DNA of 64,000 nucleotides, from contig JBCCVR010000001.1 of the NCBI GenBank assembly GCA_039194995.1, positions 1 to 64,000 on the forward strand, in the 5' to 3' direction. How positions within the stretch are numbered: the first letter of the stretch is position 1; every line of letters starts with the position of its first letter. A program made the position numbers and the translations under genes. The DNA comes from CCY15215 sp039194995. GTDB taxonomy: Bacteria > Cyanobacteriota > Cyanobacteriia > Cyanobacteriales > Spirulinaceae. The notes under the pieces are model-generated. The model worked only from the letters and a program-made list of their open reading frames with translations, was not told the origin of the DNA and searched no databases. Below, one piece after another: positions 1-8,975 of this stretch.

Positions 1-1
1 A

Positions 2-619
2 TCAAACTTCATGAAAGACATTTATATTGATGGAAAAGCCTTGTTTGAAGAATTGGCAGAAATTGATACAGAAAATTTAACTGGTGATGAAAGAGCTATT
101 CGTTTTTTTGTTCTAAATCGTATTAGTTTTTCTGGAACTATTGAATCAGGTGGTTTTTCCAAAGAGTCTTTTCGAGATCGTTTTACTTACTCATCAATAG
201 AAAGATTAAAACCCCTACAAACAATTTTAAAAAATATAAAGATTACCAATTTAGACTATGAAAAAATCATACAAGAACCCGGCGAAAATGTTTTTATTTT
301 TCTAGATCCACCCTATTTAAAAGCAACAAAATCGCGACTTTATGGAAAACGCGGCAATTTACATACTTCTTTCGATCATCAACGCTTTGCCAATTTATTA
401 AAAGACTGTCCCCATCAATGGTTGATTACCTATGATGACTCCCCCGAAATTCGGGAAAACTTTAAATTTGCTCATATCTATGAATGGGAGCTACAATATG
501 GCATGAATAACTACAGACAGAAAACTGCGGGGAAAGGTCGCGAGTTAATGATTTCCAATTATGAAGTTAAAAAGACAGAAAACAAACCCATACAGTTAAG
601 TCTGAACTTGAAAGAGTGA
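2..619 (+). CDS. D12-class DNA adenine methyltransferase, 5'-truncated by the window edge
   Basis: This is the C-terminal part of an N6-adenine DNA methyltransferase of the D12 (Dam/DpnM-like) class, which transfers a methyl group from S-adenosylmethionine to adenine in a short target. The catalytic motif IV is visible as FLDPPYL about 97 residues after the first Met. It is followed by the usual C-terminal region (LITYDD, and YGMNNYR near the end). The reading frame stays open to base 2, and the N-terminal SAM-binding FxGxG region is missing, so the gene begins upstream. The Met at base 11 is internal. No restriction partner is visible on this side, so it could be an orphan methylase or part of a restriction-modification system to the left. 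Confidence 0.85.
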   Translation, partial: SNFMKDIYIDGKALFEELAEIDTENLTGDERAIRFFVLNRISFSGTIESGGFSKESFRDRFTYSSIERLKPLQTILKNIKITNLDYEKIIQEPGENVFIFLDPPYLKATKSRLYGKRGNLHTSFDHQRFANLLKDCPHQWLITYDDSPEIRENFKFAHIYEWELQYGMNNYRQKTAGKGRELMISNYEVKKTENKPIQLSLNLKE

Positions 620-661
620 GATTTTTCAATTGCCAATCTTTGTATTTTATCCAATCGTCCC

Positions 662-1600
662 ATGTTATTTGACTTTTTCTTTCCCATCGCCGGAGTTGGC
701 ATTATCTACGTCTTTCTCTGTCTTGCCATGTTAAAGTGGCAAAATCGCTTCATTTTTGTCCCTTCCTCGCAAATAAAGAAAACACCTCACGATTTTAATC
801 TAGATTATGAAGAGGTTTGGATTTCTGTGGGAGAAGAGAATGGGAGTTTGTCTGGCGATCGCCCCCTAGAAAGCAATAATAAACTCGGAAAAATACACGG
901 TTGGTGGATTCCAGCACCGAGTGAAAATCGAAGCGATCGCGATGGAAAAACAATTTTATTTTTTCACGGGAATGCCTTTAATATTGGGGCAAATTTAAAA
1001 CAAGCCGCAGTTTTCCATCGTTTGGGATTACCGGTTTTGATGGTAGATTATCGCGGTTATGGCAAAAGTCAAGGGCAATTTCCCACAGAGTCTCAAGTGT
1101 ACGAAGATGCCCAAATTGCTCTAGACTACTTAACCGAACAAAGAAAACTTTCCCCACAAGAAATTATCGTCTACGGACATTCGTTGGGAGGTGCGATCGC
1201 GATCGAACTGGCAACCAAAAATCCCGATCTTGCGGCTCTTATCGTACAAGGATCGTTTACCTCGCTTCGAGAGATGGCGGATTACGATAAAATCTATAAA
1301 ATCTTCCCCGTCGATCTTTTATTGACTCATTATTTTGATTCGATTGAGAAAGTAACGGACTTGCAAATGCCTCTTTTATTCGTTCACGGTGACGCAGATC
1401 GTCGCGTTCCAGTGCGAATGAGTTTTGAGTTATATGAAAGTGCAAAAACGGCAGTAAAAGACCTTCATATCGTACCAGAAGGCGATCACGATCGCATCGC
1501 CGAAATTGGCGGAGAAATTTATTATCGCAAACTCGAAGAATTTATAACCAAAGTAATCGAAAACCAACAAACAATAACCCCCCAATCCCTTCCAACATAG
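662..1600 (+). CDS. alpha/beta hydrolase, membrane-anchored
   Basis: A serine hydrolase of the alpha/beta fold, 312 residues. A hydrophobic N-terminal segment (about residues 4-24) is probably an uncleaved anchor. The oxyanion region HGNAFN is at about 102-107, the nucleophile elbow GHSLGG at about 172-177, the acid in HGDADRRVP, and the catalytic His in EGDHDRI. This matches the cyanobacterial and eukaryotic BEM46/ABHD13-like group. The substrate cannot be read from sequence. It begins 42 bases after the methyltransferase and is followed by a hairpin repeat and a heptamer tract before dnaE. Confidence 0.85.
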   Translation: MLFDFFFPIAGVGIIYVFLCLAMLKWQNRFIFVPSSQIKKTPHDFNLDYEEVWISVGEENGSLSGDRPLESNNKLGKIHGWWIPAPSENRSDRDGKTILFFHGNAFNIGANLKQAAVFHRLGLPVLMVDYRGYGKSQGQFPTESQVYEDAQIALDYLTEQRKLSPQEIIVYGHSLGGAIAIELATKNPDLAALIVQGSFTSLREMADYDKIYKIFPVDLLLTHYFDSIEKVTDLQMPLLFVHGDADRRVPVRMSFELYESAKTAVKDLHIVPEGDHDRIAEIGGEIYYRKLEEFITKVIENQQTITPQSLPT

Positions 1601-1602
1601 GA

Positions 1603-1655
1603 CGAAACCTACCCCCCAGCCCCCTCTCAAGAGGGGGAGAGCAAGAGGGGGAGTC
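1603..1655. repeat. C-rich/G-rich hairpin repeat
   Basis: The arms CCCCCTCT and AGAGGGGG flank a CAAG centre and are followed by GAGCAAGAGGGGGAG. The same sequence family recurs at about 62845-62920, and related hairpins form the tandem block at 14861-15050. It lies between the hydrolase stop and dnaE and may end the upstream transcript, although no T-run follows. Confidence 0.55.
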
Positions 1656-1672
1656 GGAATGCAACCAACAAA

Positions 1673-1700
1673 ATAACTAATAACCAATAACGAATAACAA
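1673..1700. repeat. heptamer tandem repeat (ATAACNA)4 upstream of dnaE
   Basis: Four exact-length heptamers of form ATAACNA end four bases before the dnaE ATG. The same heptamer family occurs before rpoC1 and rpoC2, after tatD, and around 62921-62950, in either orientation. It resembles the short tandemly repeated repetitive sequences known in cyanobacteria. Confidence 0.7.
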
Positions 1701-1704
1701 AATC

Positions 1705-4362
1705 ATGTTTGTCGGTTTACACATCCACAGCGATTATAGTCTTCTCGATGGCGCATCGCAACTCCCGGCTCTAATCGATCGCGCTTTGGAGTTGAAAATG
1801 CCCGCGATCGCTATTACGGATCACGGAGTCATGTACGGGGCGATCGAACTCTTAAAAACTTGTCGGAGTAAAGGAATAAAACCCATTATTGGCAATGAAA
1901 TGTATGTCATTAATGGGGACATTCGCGATAAGAAAAAACGTTATAAACGCTATCATCAAGTCGTTCTCGCTAAAAATACCCAAGGATATAAGAACCTGAC
2001 AAAACTGACGACAATTTCACATTTAGAAGGCGTACAAGGAAAAGGTATCTTTAGTCGTCCTTGCATCAACAAAGAACTCCTAGAAAAATACAGCGAAGGA
2101 CTCATTATAACCAGTGCTTGCTTAGGTGGAGAAGTTCCCCAACGCATTCTTAAAAACGATCTCGAAGATGCGAGAAAAGTTGCTCAATGGTATAAAGATT
2201 TATTCGGCGATGATTATTATTTAGAAATTCAAGATCACGGTTCGGCAGAAGATCGCATCGTTAACATTGAAGTTGTTAAAATTGCCAGAGAATTAGATAT
2301 TAAAATTATTGCAACAAATGACTCTCATTTTATCTCCTGTGGTGATGTCGAAGCACACGATGCTTTATTGTGCATTCAAACCGGAAAACTGATTACTGAA
2401 GAAAAACGCCTGCGTTATAGCGGTACGGAATATCTCAAATCAGCAGAAGAGATGAAATTGCTATTTCGCGATCACCTGTCTGATGATGTTATCGAAGAAG
2501 CGATCGCCACTACCCTTGAGGTTGCCGAAAAAGTACAACCCTACAAAATATTAGGAGAACCGCGTATCCCCGATTATCCCATTCCTGCGGGTCATACAGC
2601 CGATAGCTATCTCGAAGAAGTCACTTGGGAAGGACTCTTAGAACGTCTCAAATGTCGCACTCGTCCCGAAGTTAATGCGACGTATAAAGATCGGTTAGAA
2701 CGAGAACTGAAAATGATGCAAAAAATGGGTTTTTCTACCTATTTTTTAGTTGTCTGGGACTACATTAAATTTGCCAGAGATAATAATATTCCCGTCGGTC
2801 CCGGACGCGGTTCGGCTGCAGGTTCTCTCGTTGCTTATTGCCTCAAAATCACGAATATCGATCCCGTGCGTCACGGACTGTTATTCGAGCGTTTCTTGAA
2901 CCCCGAGCGGAAATCTATGCCTGATATTGATACGGATTTTTGTATCGATAAACGGGAAAAAGTGATTGAATACGTTACGGAAAAATACGGTAAAAATAAT
3001 GTTGCGCAAATCATTACATTTAACCGCATGACCTCGAAAGCAGTCTTACGAGATGTGGCGAGAGTATTAGATATTCCGTTAGCTGATGCCGATCGCATGG
3101 CTAAATTAATTCCCGTTTCTCGAGGCAAACCGACGAAATTAAAAATCATGGTTTCCAACGATACGCCTTGCAATGAATTTAAGGAAAAATATGAAAGCGA
3201 TCTGCAAATTAAACGCTGGATCGATATGGCAATGCGCATCGAAGGAACGAATAAAACCTTTGGCGTTCATGCTGCGGGTGTGGTAATTTCTTCGCAACCT
3301 TTAGACGAAGCAATTCCCCTACAAAAGAATAATGAAGGCTCGACAATCGTTCAATATTCAATGGAAGATGTGGAGTCGATGGGACTCCTAAAAATGGACT
3401 TTTTGGGTCTAAAAAACTTGACGATTTTACAAAAAGCTGCGGATCTCGTTAAGGAAAATCAGAAAATCGACTTGGACTTGGATCAACTTCCTTTAGATGA
3501 AAGACGAGCATTAGAAATCAAAGAAAAAGGAATGTTGAAAAAATTACCGGGTGATATCGATACAACTTACCAGTTATTCAAAGCAGGAAATTTAGAAGGA
3601 GTTTTTCAGCTAGAATCTGATGGGATGCGGCAAATTGTAAAAGATTTAAAGCCCTCAGAATTAGAGGATATTTCTTCAATTTTAGCTCTCTATCGTCCGG
3701 GGCCGTTAGATGCGGGATTAATCCCCATGTACATTAATAGAAAGCATGGTTATGAAGATGTCAAATACGATCATCCTCTCCTACAACCCATCCTGAAAGA
3801 AACCTACGGAATTATGGTTTATCAGGAACAAATTATGAAAATTGCTCAAGATTTAGCGGGATATTCTTTAGGGGAAGCTGATTTACTCAGAAGGGCAATG
3901 GGTAAGAAGAAATTGTCAGAAATGAAGAAGCATCGTACTAAATTTATCGATGGTGCAACGCAGAATGGCGTTAAATCTAGGATAGCCGAGCATCTTTTCG
4001 AGCAAATGGTAAAATTTGCTGAATATTGCCTCAGTTACGATACATTGATTTTAACCGTCGAATATGGTGCGATGCCTATTGGTAGAATTGTGGAAGAGCA
4101 AATCGAATGCACGGTTTATAGTTGCGATCGCAATGGTTTTATTTATACCCAAGCGATCGCCCAGTGGCACGATCGCGGTATACAAGAAGTGTTTGAGTAC
4201 GAATTAGAAGATGGGTCTATTATTCATGCGACTCAAGATCATGAATTTATGACTGAAGATGGAGTCATGCTCCCTATTGATGAGATCTTTGAGAATCAGT
4301 TAGAATTGAAACGATGTAGTGCGATCGGGTCGAACAATTTAGATATTGTCGTGGCAATTTAG
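1705..4362 (+). CDS. dnaE: DNA polymerase III alpha subunit, N-terminal half with split N-intein
   Basis: Replicative polymerase core, N-terminal fragment, 885 residues. It opens with the PHP domain (FVGLHIHSDYSLLDGAS; about residues 1-270). The polymerase palm follows, with GPGRGSAAGSL near 365, the carboxylate motif PDIDTDF near 405, YRPGPLDAG near 665 and RRAMGKKK near 730. The polymerase part stops at residue 774 (AEY), and residue 775 starts an intein N-fragment that runs to the stop. In cyanobacteria the remaining polymerase is encoded elsewhere as dnaE-C with the C-intein, and the two halves are joined by protein trans-splicing. No dnaE-C is seen in this window. It is therefore not a truncated pseudogene. 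Confidence 0.95.
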   Translation: MFVGLHIHSDYSLLDGASQLPALIDRALELKMPAIAITDHGVMYGAIELLKTCRSKGIKPIIGNEMYVINGDIRDKKKRYKRYHQVVLAKNTQGYKNLTKLTTISHLEGVQGKGIFSRPCINKELLEKYSEGLIITSACLGGEVPQRILKNDLEDARKVAQWYKDLFGDDYYLEIQDHGSAEDRIVNIEVVKIARELDIKIIATNDSHFISCGDVEAHDALLCIQTGKLITEEKRLRYSGTEYLKSAEEMKLLFRDHLSDDVIEEAIATTLEVAEKVQPYKILGEPRIPDYPIPAGHTADSYLEEVTWEGLLERLKCRTRPEVNATYKDRLERELKMMQKMGFSTYFLVVWDYIKFARDNNIPVGPGRGSAAGSLVAYCLKITNIDPVRHGLLFERFLNPERKSMPDIDTDFCIDKREKVIEYVTEKYGKNNVAQIITFNRMTSKAVLRDVARVLDIPLADADRMAKLIPVSRGKPTKLKIMVSNDTPCNEFKEKYESDLQIKRWIDMAMRIEGTNKTFGVHAAGVVISSQPLDEAIPLQKNNEGSTIVQYSMEDVESMGLLKMDFLGLKNLTILQKAADLVKENQKIDLDLDQLPLDERRALEIKEKGMLKKLPGDIDTTYQLFKAGNLEGVFQLESDGMRQIVKDLKPSELEDISSILALYRPGPLDAGLIPMYINRKHGYEDVKYDHPLLQPILKETYGIMVYQEQIMKIAQDLAGYSLGEADLLRRAMGKKKLSEMKKHRTKFIDGATQNGVKSRIAEHLFEQMVKFAEYCLSYDTLILTVEYGAMPIGRIVEEQIECTVYSCDRNGFIYTQAIAQWHDRGIQEVFEYELEDGSIIHATQDHEFMTEDGVMLPIDEIFENQLELKRCSAIGSNNLDIVVAI
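4027..4362 (+). other. DnaE split-intein N-fragment
   Basis: Starts with the catalytic Cys1 in CLSYDTLILTVEYGAMPIGR (block A). Block B follows as ATQDHEFMTEDG, with the conserved T-x-x-H. After PIDEIFE the fragment continues to RCSAIGSNNLDIVVAI, giving 111 residues. From memory, the well-studied Nostoc DnaE N-intein has about 102 residues, so this one seems to carry an extra C-terminal tail. The upstream junction is EY|C, as in other cyanobacterial DnaE inteins. Confidence 0.93.
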
Positions 4363-4391
4363 TCTCTCATTAAAGAATCAACAACGAAAAA

Positions 4392-5669
4392 CTATTTTCC
4401 ATGACTCGATCGCTCTTCTTGATTAAATAATGCTTTCATAACACCTAGCTGCACTTTAACTTTAGGAAAATCTTTGAGTTTGATAAGAGGAATAAACTTT
4501 CGCGGATCGTCGAGTTTGCTCAAGGCTGTTGCAATATCTTCTCCCTCTGAAGAATCGCGATCGCGGGATAATTCTTGTACGAGAGGAGCGATCGCTCTTT
4601 CATCGTTTCTCAAGAGCAATCCGATCAATGCTTCGCCATAGATGGTATAGTGCGTATCGGGATTCTCATTGCTCAAACGTTGGAATAATGCCTCTCGGAT
4701 TGCTGGCGTATCGCTTTGAATTGAGGTTCCTACAGCAGACGTAGCCCAATCTCTGACCTCATCATCCGCATCCGTGGAGAGTTCGATGAGAGTAGCGATC
4801 GCTAACGGATCTTCTCGATCTGATAAGGCGATCGCTACTGCTTGGCGAACGCTAGCACTCGGATGATTTTTGAGTTTGGCAACAGGAACGATTTTTCTCG
4901 CATCGTCTAAATCTTCTGCACCCATCAAAAGCTCTTGTAAATCATCCGGATCGCGATCCCTCGAGAGTTCTTGAAGGAAGGGAACGATCGCTCTCTTATC
5001 GTTGTTTTCGAGTAATCCGAGTAATGCGTCCCGATAAATCCCGTAATTTGTTTCGGGGTTTTCCTTCATCAAACGTTGAAAGAATGCCTCTCTAATTTTT
5101 GGTACATTTAAATTAATCATCCTTAAGTAAAATATCGCCCAATCTCGAATATCGGGAACTGGATCGTCGGATAATTCGATAAGAGTAGCGATCGCTAATG
5201 AATCATTTAGATCGGACAACCCCATAACTACAGCCAACCGAATATCGTCAATTGGATAATTTTTAAATTTACTCAAATGAGTGACTCTTCTGGGATCGTC
5301 AAAATTCCCCAAAGCAAAGGCGATATTTTTCCACATCTCATAATCTTGTTCCTCTGCCCAAACTTGCAATAAAATATCGACGCATTCTTTTGGAAAACTT
5401 CTCTCTGAGAGACCTAATCTCGACAATATTGAGATTCCTAGTGTTTTCTCTAGAACATTGTTGCTCGAGCAAAGTTGCTTGGCTGCCTCCAAAACCTCGC
5501 GATCTCCTCGATCCTGTAAAATGTAAACATAGTCCCAGAAAAGTGGGCTATCTTCACCCTCTTCTTCAGCTAGTGCAAGTTGAATAAGCGATCGACTTGA
5601 GAGATTGACAAATTCGGTTTTTCCGTGGTATTTCGTGATAGGACTAATTTTACTGATTACTTTTTCCAT
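4392..5669 (-). CDS. HEAT-repeat protein
   Basis: 425 residues made largely of HEAT-like helical repeats. Two blocks are recognisable by the recurring pattern (L/S)AIATLIELS followed by (I/V)RDWA, and by REAFFQRLM(K)ENPETNY / REALFQRLSNENPDTHY. This shows an internal duplication of about 160 residues. Such solenoids act as protein-binding scaffolds, and in cyanobacteria some relatives are phycobilin lyases, but nothing here points to a lyase. No signal peptide is visible. A GGAG lies about 12 bases before the ATG. It is convergent with dnaE-N, separated by about 30 bases. Confidence 0.75.
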   Translation of the reverse strand: MEKVISKISPITKYHGKTEFVNLSSRSLIQLALAEEEGEDSPLFWDYVYILQDRGDREVLEAAKQLCSSNNVLEKTLGISILSRLGLSERSFPKECVDILLQVWAEEQDYEMWKNIAFALGNFDDPRRVTHLSKFKNYPIDDIRLAVVMGLSDLNDSLAIATLIELSDDPVPDIRDWAIFYLRMINLNVPKIREAFFQRLMKENPETNYGIYRDALLGLLENNDKRAIVPFLQELSRDRDPDDLQELLMGAEDLDDARKIVPVAKLKNHPSASVRQAVAIALSDREDPLAIATLIELSTDADDEVRDWATSAVGTSIQSDTPAIREALFQRLSNENPDTHYTIYGEALIGLLLRNDERAIAPLVQELSRDRDSSEGEDIATALSKLDDPRKFIPLIKLKDFPKVKVQLGVMKALFNQEERSSHGK

Positions 5670-5890
5670 TTCCAGTCAATCTCCCTACCCATCTTTACAA
5701 TCTAATATCTTTTCTCCCAGATCTTTTCTCCCAACTGTAGACGCTTTTAACAAAATGCAAAGGGATTCGCAGAAAGCCTGCTCTGGCGATCCCGAAGCCG
5801 AATATCGAGGGGAGTTTGAAAATTAAGCGATCGCGCGTCCCCCGAAAACCCTATGATAGATTAAAGACAGACACAACAAGATCGACAGGC

Positions 5891-6763
5891 ATGGGAACGA
5901 CAATCTGGGAACTCGACTTCTACTCGCGTCCGATTTTTGATGAAAATAAGAAGAAACTGTGGGAAGTGCTGATCTGCGAAAGTCCCCTCGATATCGAGAG
6001 ATCGCCAGATTCTCTATTTAAGTTCTCTAAATTTACAGATAACAAAAGCGTGAACTCGATTTGGTTGAGGAAAGCGATCGAAGAAGCGATCGCGGAAGCC
6101 CCCGATCCTCCCGATCGCATTCGCTTTTTTCGTCGTGCTATGAACAATATGATCTTAAAAGCCTGCGAAGAAGCCGATATCCCAGCCATTCCCAGCCGTC
6201 GTACCTATGCCCTCAATCAATGGATAGAAGAACGAATAGCTAACTTTTATCCGACTCAAGAGGGTTATGATGAAGATGCAGCGAAAGCCGCTTCGGTACA
6301 ATATCCGCCTTTAAATGCCGTTCCTCTTCCCGATGCAGTGAGAGGAGATCGCTCTGATTGTTGGGCATTTGTGTCCTTAGAAGCAGAAGCCTTTGCAGAA
6401 ATGAAAGATTGGGAGATCGGATTTAGCGAAGCCTTTCCCTTGGCAATGATGGGAATTTCTCCAGAAATGAAGATACCGGGATTGATTATTTTCTCACCGC
6501 GTGCTAACCCTTTAGCGGCTTGGATGTCGGGATTAGAGTTAGGATATTTACAGCTTGAAGGCGGTAAATTTCCACGGATGCGCTTGGAAACGGGAGCCAG
6601 TGATAGTTGGATTTTAGCCGATATCAAAGATAACAATATATTGGCAGAAGCCCAAGGATTTAACGCCGCAAAACAAAAAGCAAATAACGTTCATTTTCTG
6701 GCAATTCAAGCGAATCCGGAGTCAGAATCATTTACGGGTTTTTGGCTTTTAAAAGAAGATTAG
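5891..6763 (+). CDS. Tab2/Atab2-like RNA-binding protein (DUF1092)
   Basis: The start was chosen at the internal ATG that gives MGTTIWELDFYSRPI, the typical N-terminus of this family. An in-frame ATG 75 bases upstream would add an unrelated basic stretch. Conserved features include KLWEVLICESP near the N-terminus and the C-terminal LETGASDSWILADI. The chloroplast homologue Tab2/Atab2 binds RNA and supports translation of photosystem I mRNA (psaB), and a similar role in this cyanobacterium is inference. The length of 290 residues fits the family. It lies 46 bases upstream of guanine deaminase on the same strand. Confidence 0.85.
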   Translation: MGTTIWELDFYSRPIFDENKKKLWEVLICESPLDIERSPDSLFKFSKFTDNKSVNSIWLRKAIEEAIAEAPDPPDRIRFFRRAMNNMILKACEEADIPAIPSRRTYALNQWIEERIANFYPTQEGYDEDAAKAASVQYPPLNAVPLPDAVRGDRSDCWAFVSLEAEAFAEMKDWEIGFSEAFPLAMMGISPEMKIPGLIIFSPRANPLAAWMSGLELGYLQLEGGKFPRMRLETGASDSWILADIKDNNILAEAQGFNAAKQKANNVHFLAIQANPESESFTGFWLLKED

Positions 6764-6809
6764 GAGAGATAGCTTCTGTATCCGTTGAAACGTCAAGGTA
6801 CTTAGATCG

Positions 6810-8162
6810 ATGAAAGAATCTTCAATTCAAGGGTTTCGCGGTGCATTTTTAGATTTTATCGACGATCCCTTTTTTACGTCCGAATTAGAAAGCGTTCGTT
6901 CTTTTTCTGATGGGTTATTAGTCGTTGAAAATGGCTACATTCAAGCATTAGGGAATTATGAAGAAATCAGCGAAAGATATCCCAACATTTCTATTCAACA
7001 TTATCGCGATCGCTTAATTCTTCCCGGTTTTATCGATCTTCACATTCATTGTCCCCAAACAGAGATGATTTCTGCCTATGGAGAACAACTTTTAGAATGG
7101 CTGAATAAATATACATTTCCGACAGAAAGAAAATTTAAAGAAAAAACGTATGCTAAGAAAATATCGGCTTTCTTTTTAGATGAACTCCTAAAAAATGGGA
7201 CGACGACGGCTCTCGTTTTGACGACTGTATTTCCCGAATCTACAGACGCATTTTTTGAGGAAGCACGCGATCGCAATCTCAGGGCGATCGCGGGGAAAGT
7301 GATGATGGATTGCAATGCTCCCGATTATCTCAAAGATACGGCACAATCTTCCTATGAGGAAACCAAGAAACTGATTCAAAAATGGCATAAAACCGATCGC
7401 CTGCTTTATGCCGTGACTCCCCGTTTTGCAGCAACTTCGACAGGAGAACAATTACAACTGGCAGGCAAATTACTGCAAGAATTTCCCGATGTTTATCTGC
7501 ATACCCATCTTTCTGAAAATGTTAAGGAAGTGGAATGGATCAAAGAATTATTTCCCAATTGTGCTAATTATTTAGATGTTTACGATCGCGCGGGTTTGGT
7601 GGGCGATCGCTCGATTTTTGCCCACGGAATCCAATTATCAGAAGCTGAATTCCAACGTTTATCGGAAGCAAATTCGGCGATCGCTTTTTGTCCGACTTCT
7701 AATCTTTTTCTGGGAAGCGGGCTTTTTAAACTCCATCGGGCGAAGTCAAAGGAAATGCCGATTAAGGTGGGTTTGGCGACAGATGTGGGGGCAGGAACGA
7801 GCTTTTCTCTCTTCCAAACAGCCAGTGAAGGCTATAAGGTTGCTCAACTACAAGGACAAAAACTATCCCCCTTTCAAGCCTTGTTTTTAGGAACTTTAGG
7901 AGGAGCGAGAGCGCTAAACTTAGAAGATAAAATCGGTAATTTTGATGAAGGGAAAGAAGCTGATTTTATTGTCATAAATTTACAAGCAACACCTTTACTC
8001 GCTCTGCGAAATGAAGGAGAAATACCAAAAACTTTAGAAGAAATCGGCGATCGCATTTTTGCTTTGCTGATGTTGGGAGACGATCGCGCAATTTCGGAGA
8101 CTTATATTATGGGCGATCGCTGGCAATCTACCCATAATACCAATCTTACAGCGCAGGATTGA
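6810..8162 (+). CDS. guaD: guanine deaminase
   Basis: A metal-dependent amidohydrolase that converts guanine to xanthine and ammonia in purine salvage or nitrogen recycling; 450 residues, as usual. Visible motifs are LPGFIDLHIHCPQ (first metal-binding HxH), LHTHLSE, FAHGIQLSE, FCPTSNLFLGSG (typical of guanine deaminases) and the metal Asp in GLATDVGAG. It may be co-transcribed with the Tab2-like gene upstream. It is cytoplasmic, with no signal peptide. Confidence 0.92.
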   Translation: MKESSIQGFRGAFLDFIDDPFFTSELESVRSFSDGLLVVENGYIQALGNYEEISERYPNISIQHYRDRLILPGFIDLHIHCPQTEMISAYGEQLLEWLNKYTFPTERKFKEKTYAKKISAFFLDELLKNGTTTALVLTTVFPESTDAFFEEARDRNLRAIAGKVMMDCNAPDYLKDTAQSSYEETKKLIQKWHKTDRLLYAVTPRFAATSTGEQLQLAGKLLQEFPDVYLHTHLSENVKEVEWIKELFPNCANYLDVYDRAGLVGDRSIFAHGIQLSEAEFQRLSEANSAIAFCPTSNLFLGSGLFKLHRAKSKEMPIKVGLATDVGAGTSFSLFQTASEGYKVAQLQGQKLSPFQALFLGTLGGARALNLEDKIGNFDEGKEADFIVINLQATPLLALRNEGEIPKTLEEIGDRIFALLMLGDDRAISETYIMGDRWQSTHNTNLTAQD

Positions 8163-8245
8163 AAATATAAGCCAATAACCTGCCGTACCGTCTGCCAACT
8201 CAAAGCACGATATAATAGAACTTAATCTCTCTGCCCAAACTCACA

Positions 8246-8890
8246 ATGAGTACGACCCAAACAAAAATTTTAACTGAGACTTGGATAAACGCAACATGGG
8301 ACGAATATCTCCAAGCTGCAGAAAATCCGATTTATGAAAAAGCAAAGTTCTATTATTACAACAAACAACTCAGAATCGAACTATTTCCCTCCGGACACGA
8401 CCATGCTAGCGACCATACCATTATCAACTATGCAATCAATCTCTATGCAACTGTCAAGGCGATCGCACTGAATGGGAAAGATAATTGCAGCTATCGCAAA
8501 ACGGGAGTTCGAGAGGCTCAACCCGACTTATCCTATTACATTGGCGAAACTGTTGATGCCATTCCCTATGGTACGGGAATTATTCATCTTGACGATTATC
8601 TCCCTCCTACTTTAGTGATTGAAATTTCCAATACTTCTCTTGTTGACGATCGTGGCGCAAAACACCTGCTTTATGAAGATTTAAAGGTGGGAGAATATTG
8701 GATTGTCGATGTTAAAAGAAACCAAATTCTTGGCTTTGCGATTGAAAATGGGGGCAGTCGCAGAATTGAGATTTCTAGGGCATTACCCAGCCTGCAAATT
8801 TCCCTCCTAGAAGAAGCGCTGAGACGCACCCGCCAAACCAATCACAGCCGCGTGGGGGCTTGGCTGCTCTCGCAATTTCAAGCGAAATAA
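8246..8890 (+). CDS. Uma2 family (DUF820) PD-(D/E)XK nuclease-like protein
   Basis: 214 residues of the Uma2/DUF820 family, which is greatly expanded in cyanobacteria and has a restriction-endonuclease-like fold. The core motif is visible as QPDLSYYIG, then TLVIEISNTS, then EDLKVGEYWIVD (D, E and K positions). The biological role of these proteins is not established. A paralogue with a coiled-coil tail lies at 60011-60799. Confidence 0.85.
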   Translation: MSTTQTKILTETWINATWDEYLQAAENPIYEKAKFYYYNKQLRIELFPSGHDHASDHTIINYAINLYATVKAIALNGKDNCSYRKTGVREAQPDLSYYIGETVDAIPYGTGIIHLDDYLPPTLVIEISNTSLVDDRGAKHLLYEDLKVGEYWIVDVKRNQILGFAIENGGSRRIEISRALPSLQISLLEEALRRTRQTNHSRVGAWLLSQFQAK

Positions 8891-8975
8891 ATCGCTTTGT
8901 GGCTTTTTGCATCCATGCAATGAGAGCAATTGCGATCGCCAAATGAGGGAAGGCGATCGCAATAAATACCCTCTT

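Noticed and set aside
1705..4362. dnaE as a truncated pseudogene (885 residues instead of about 1150)
   Set aside because: The end is a proper split-intein N-fragment with Cys1 and block B, the normal cyanobacterial arrangement.
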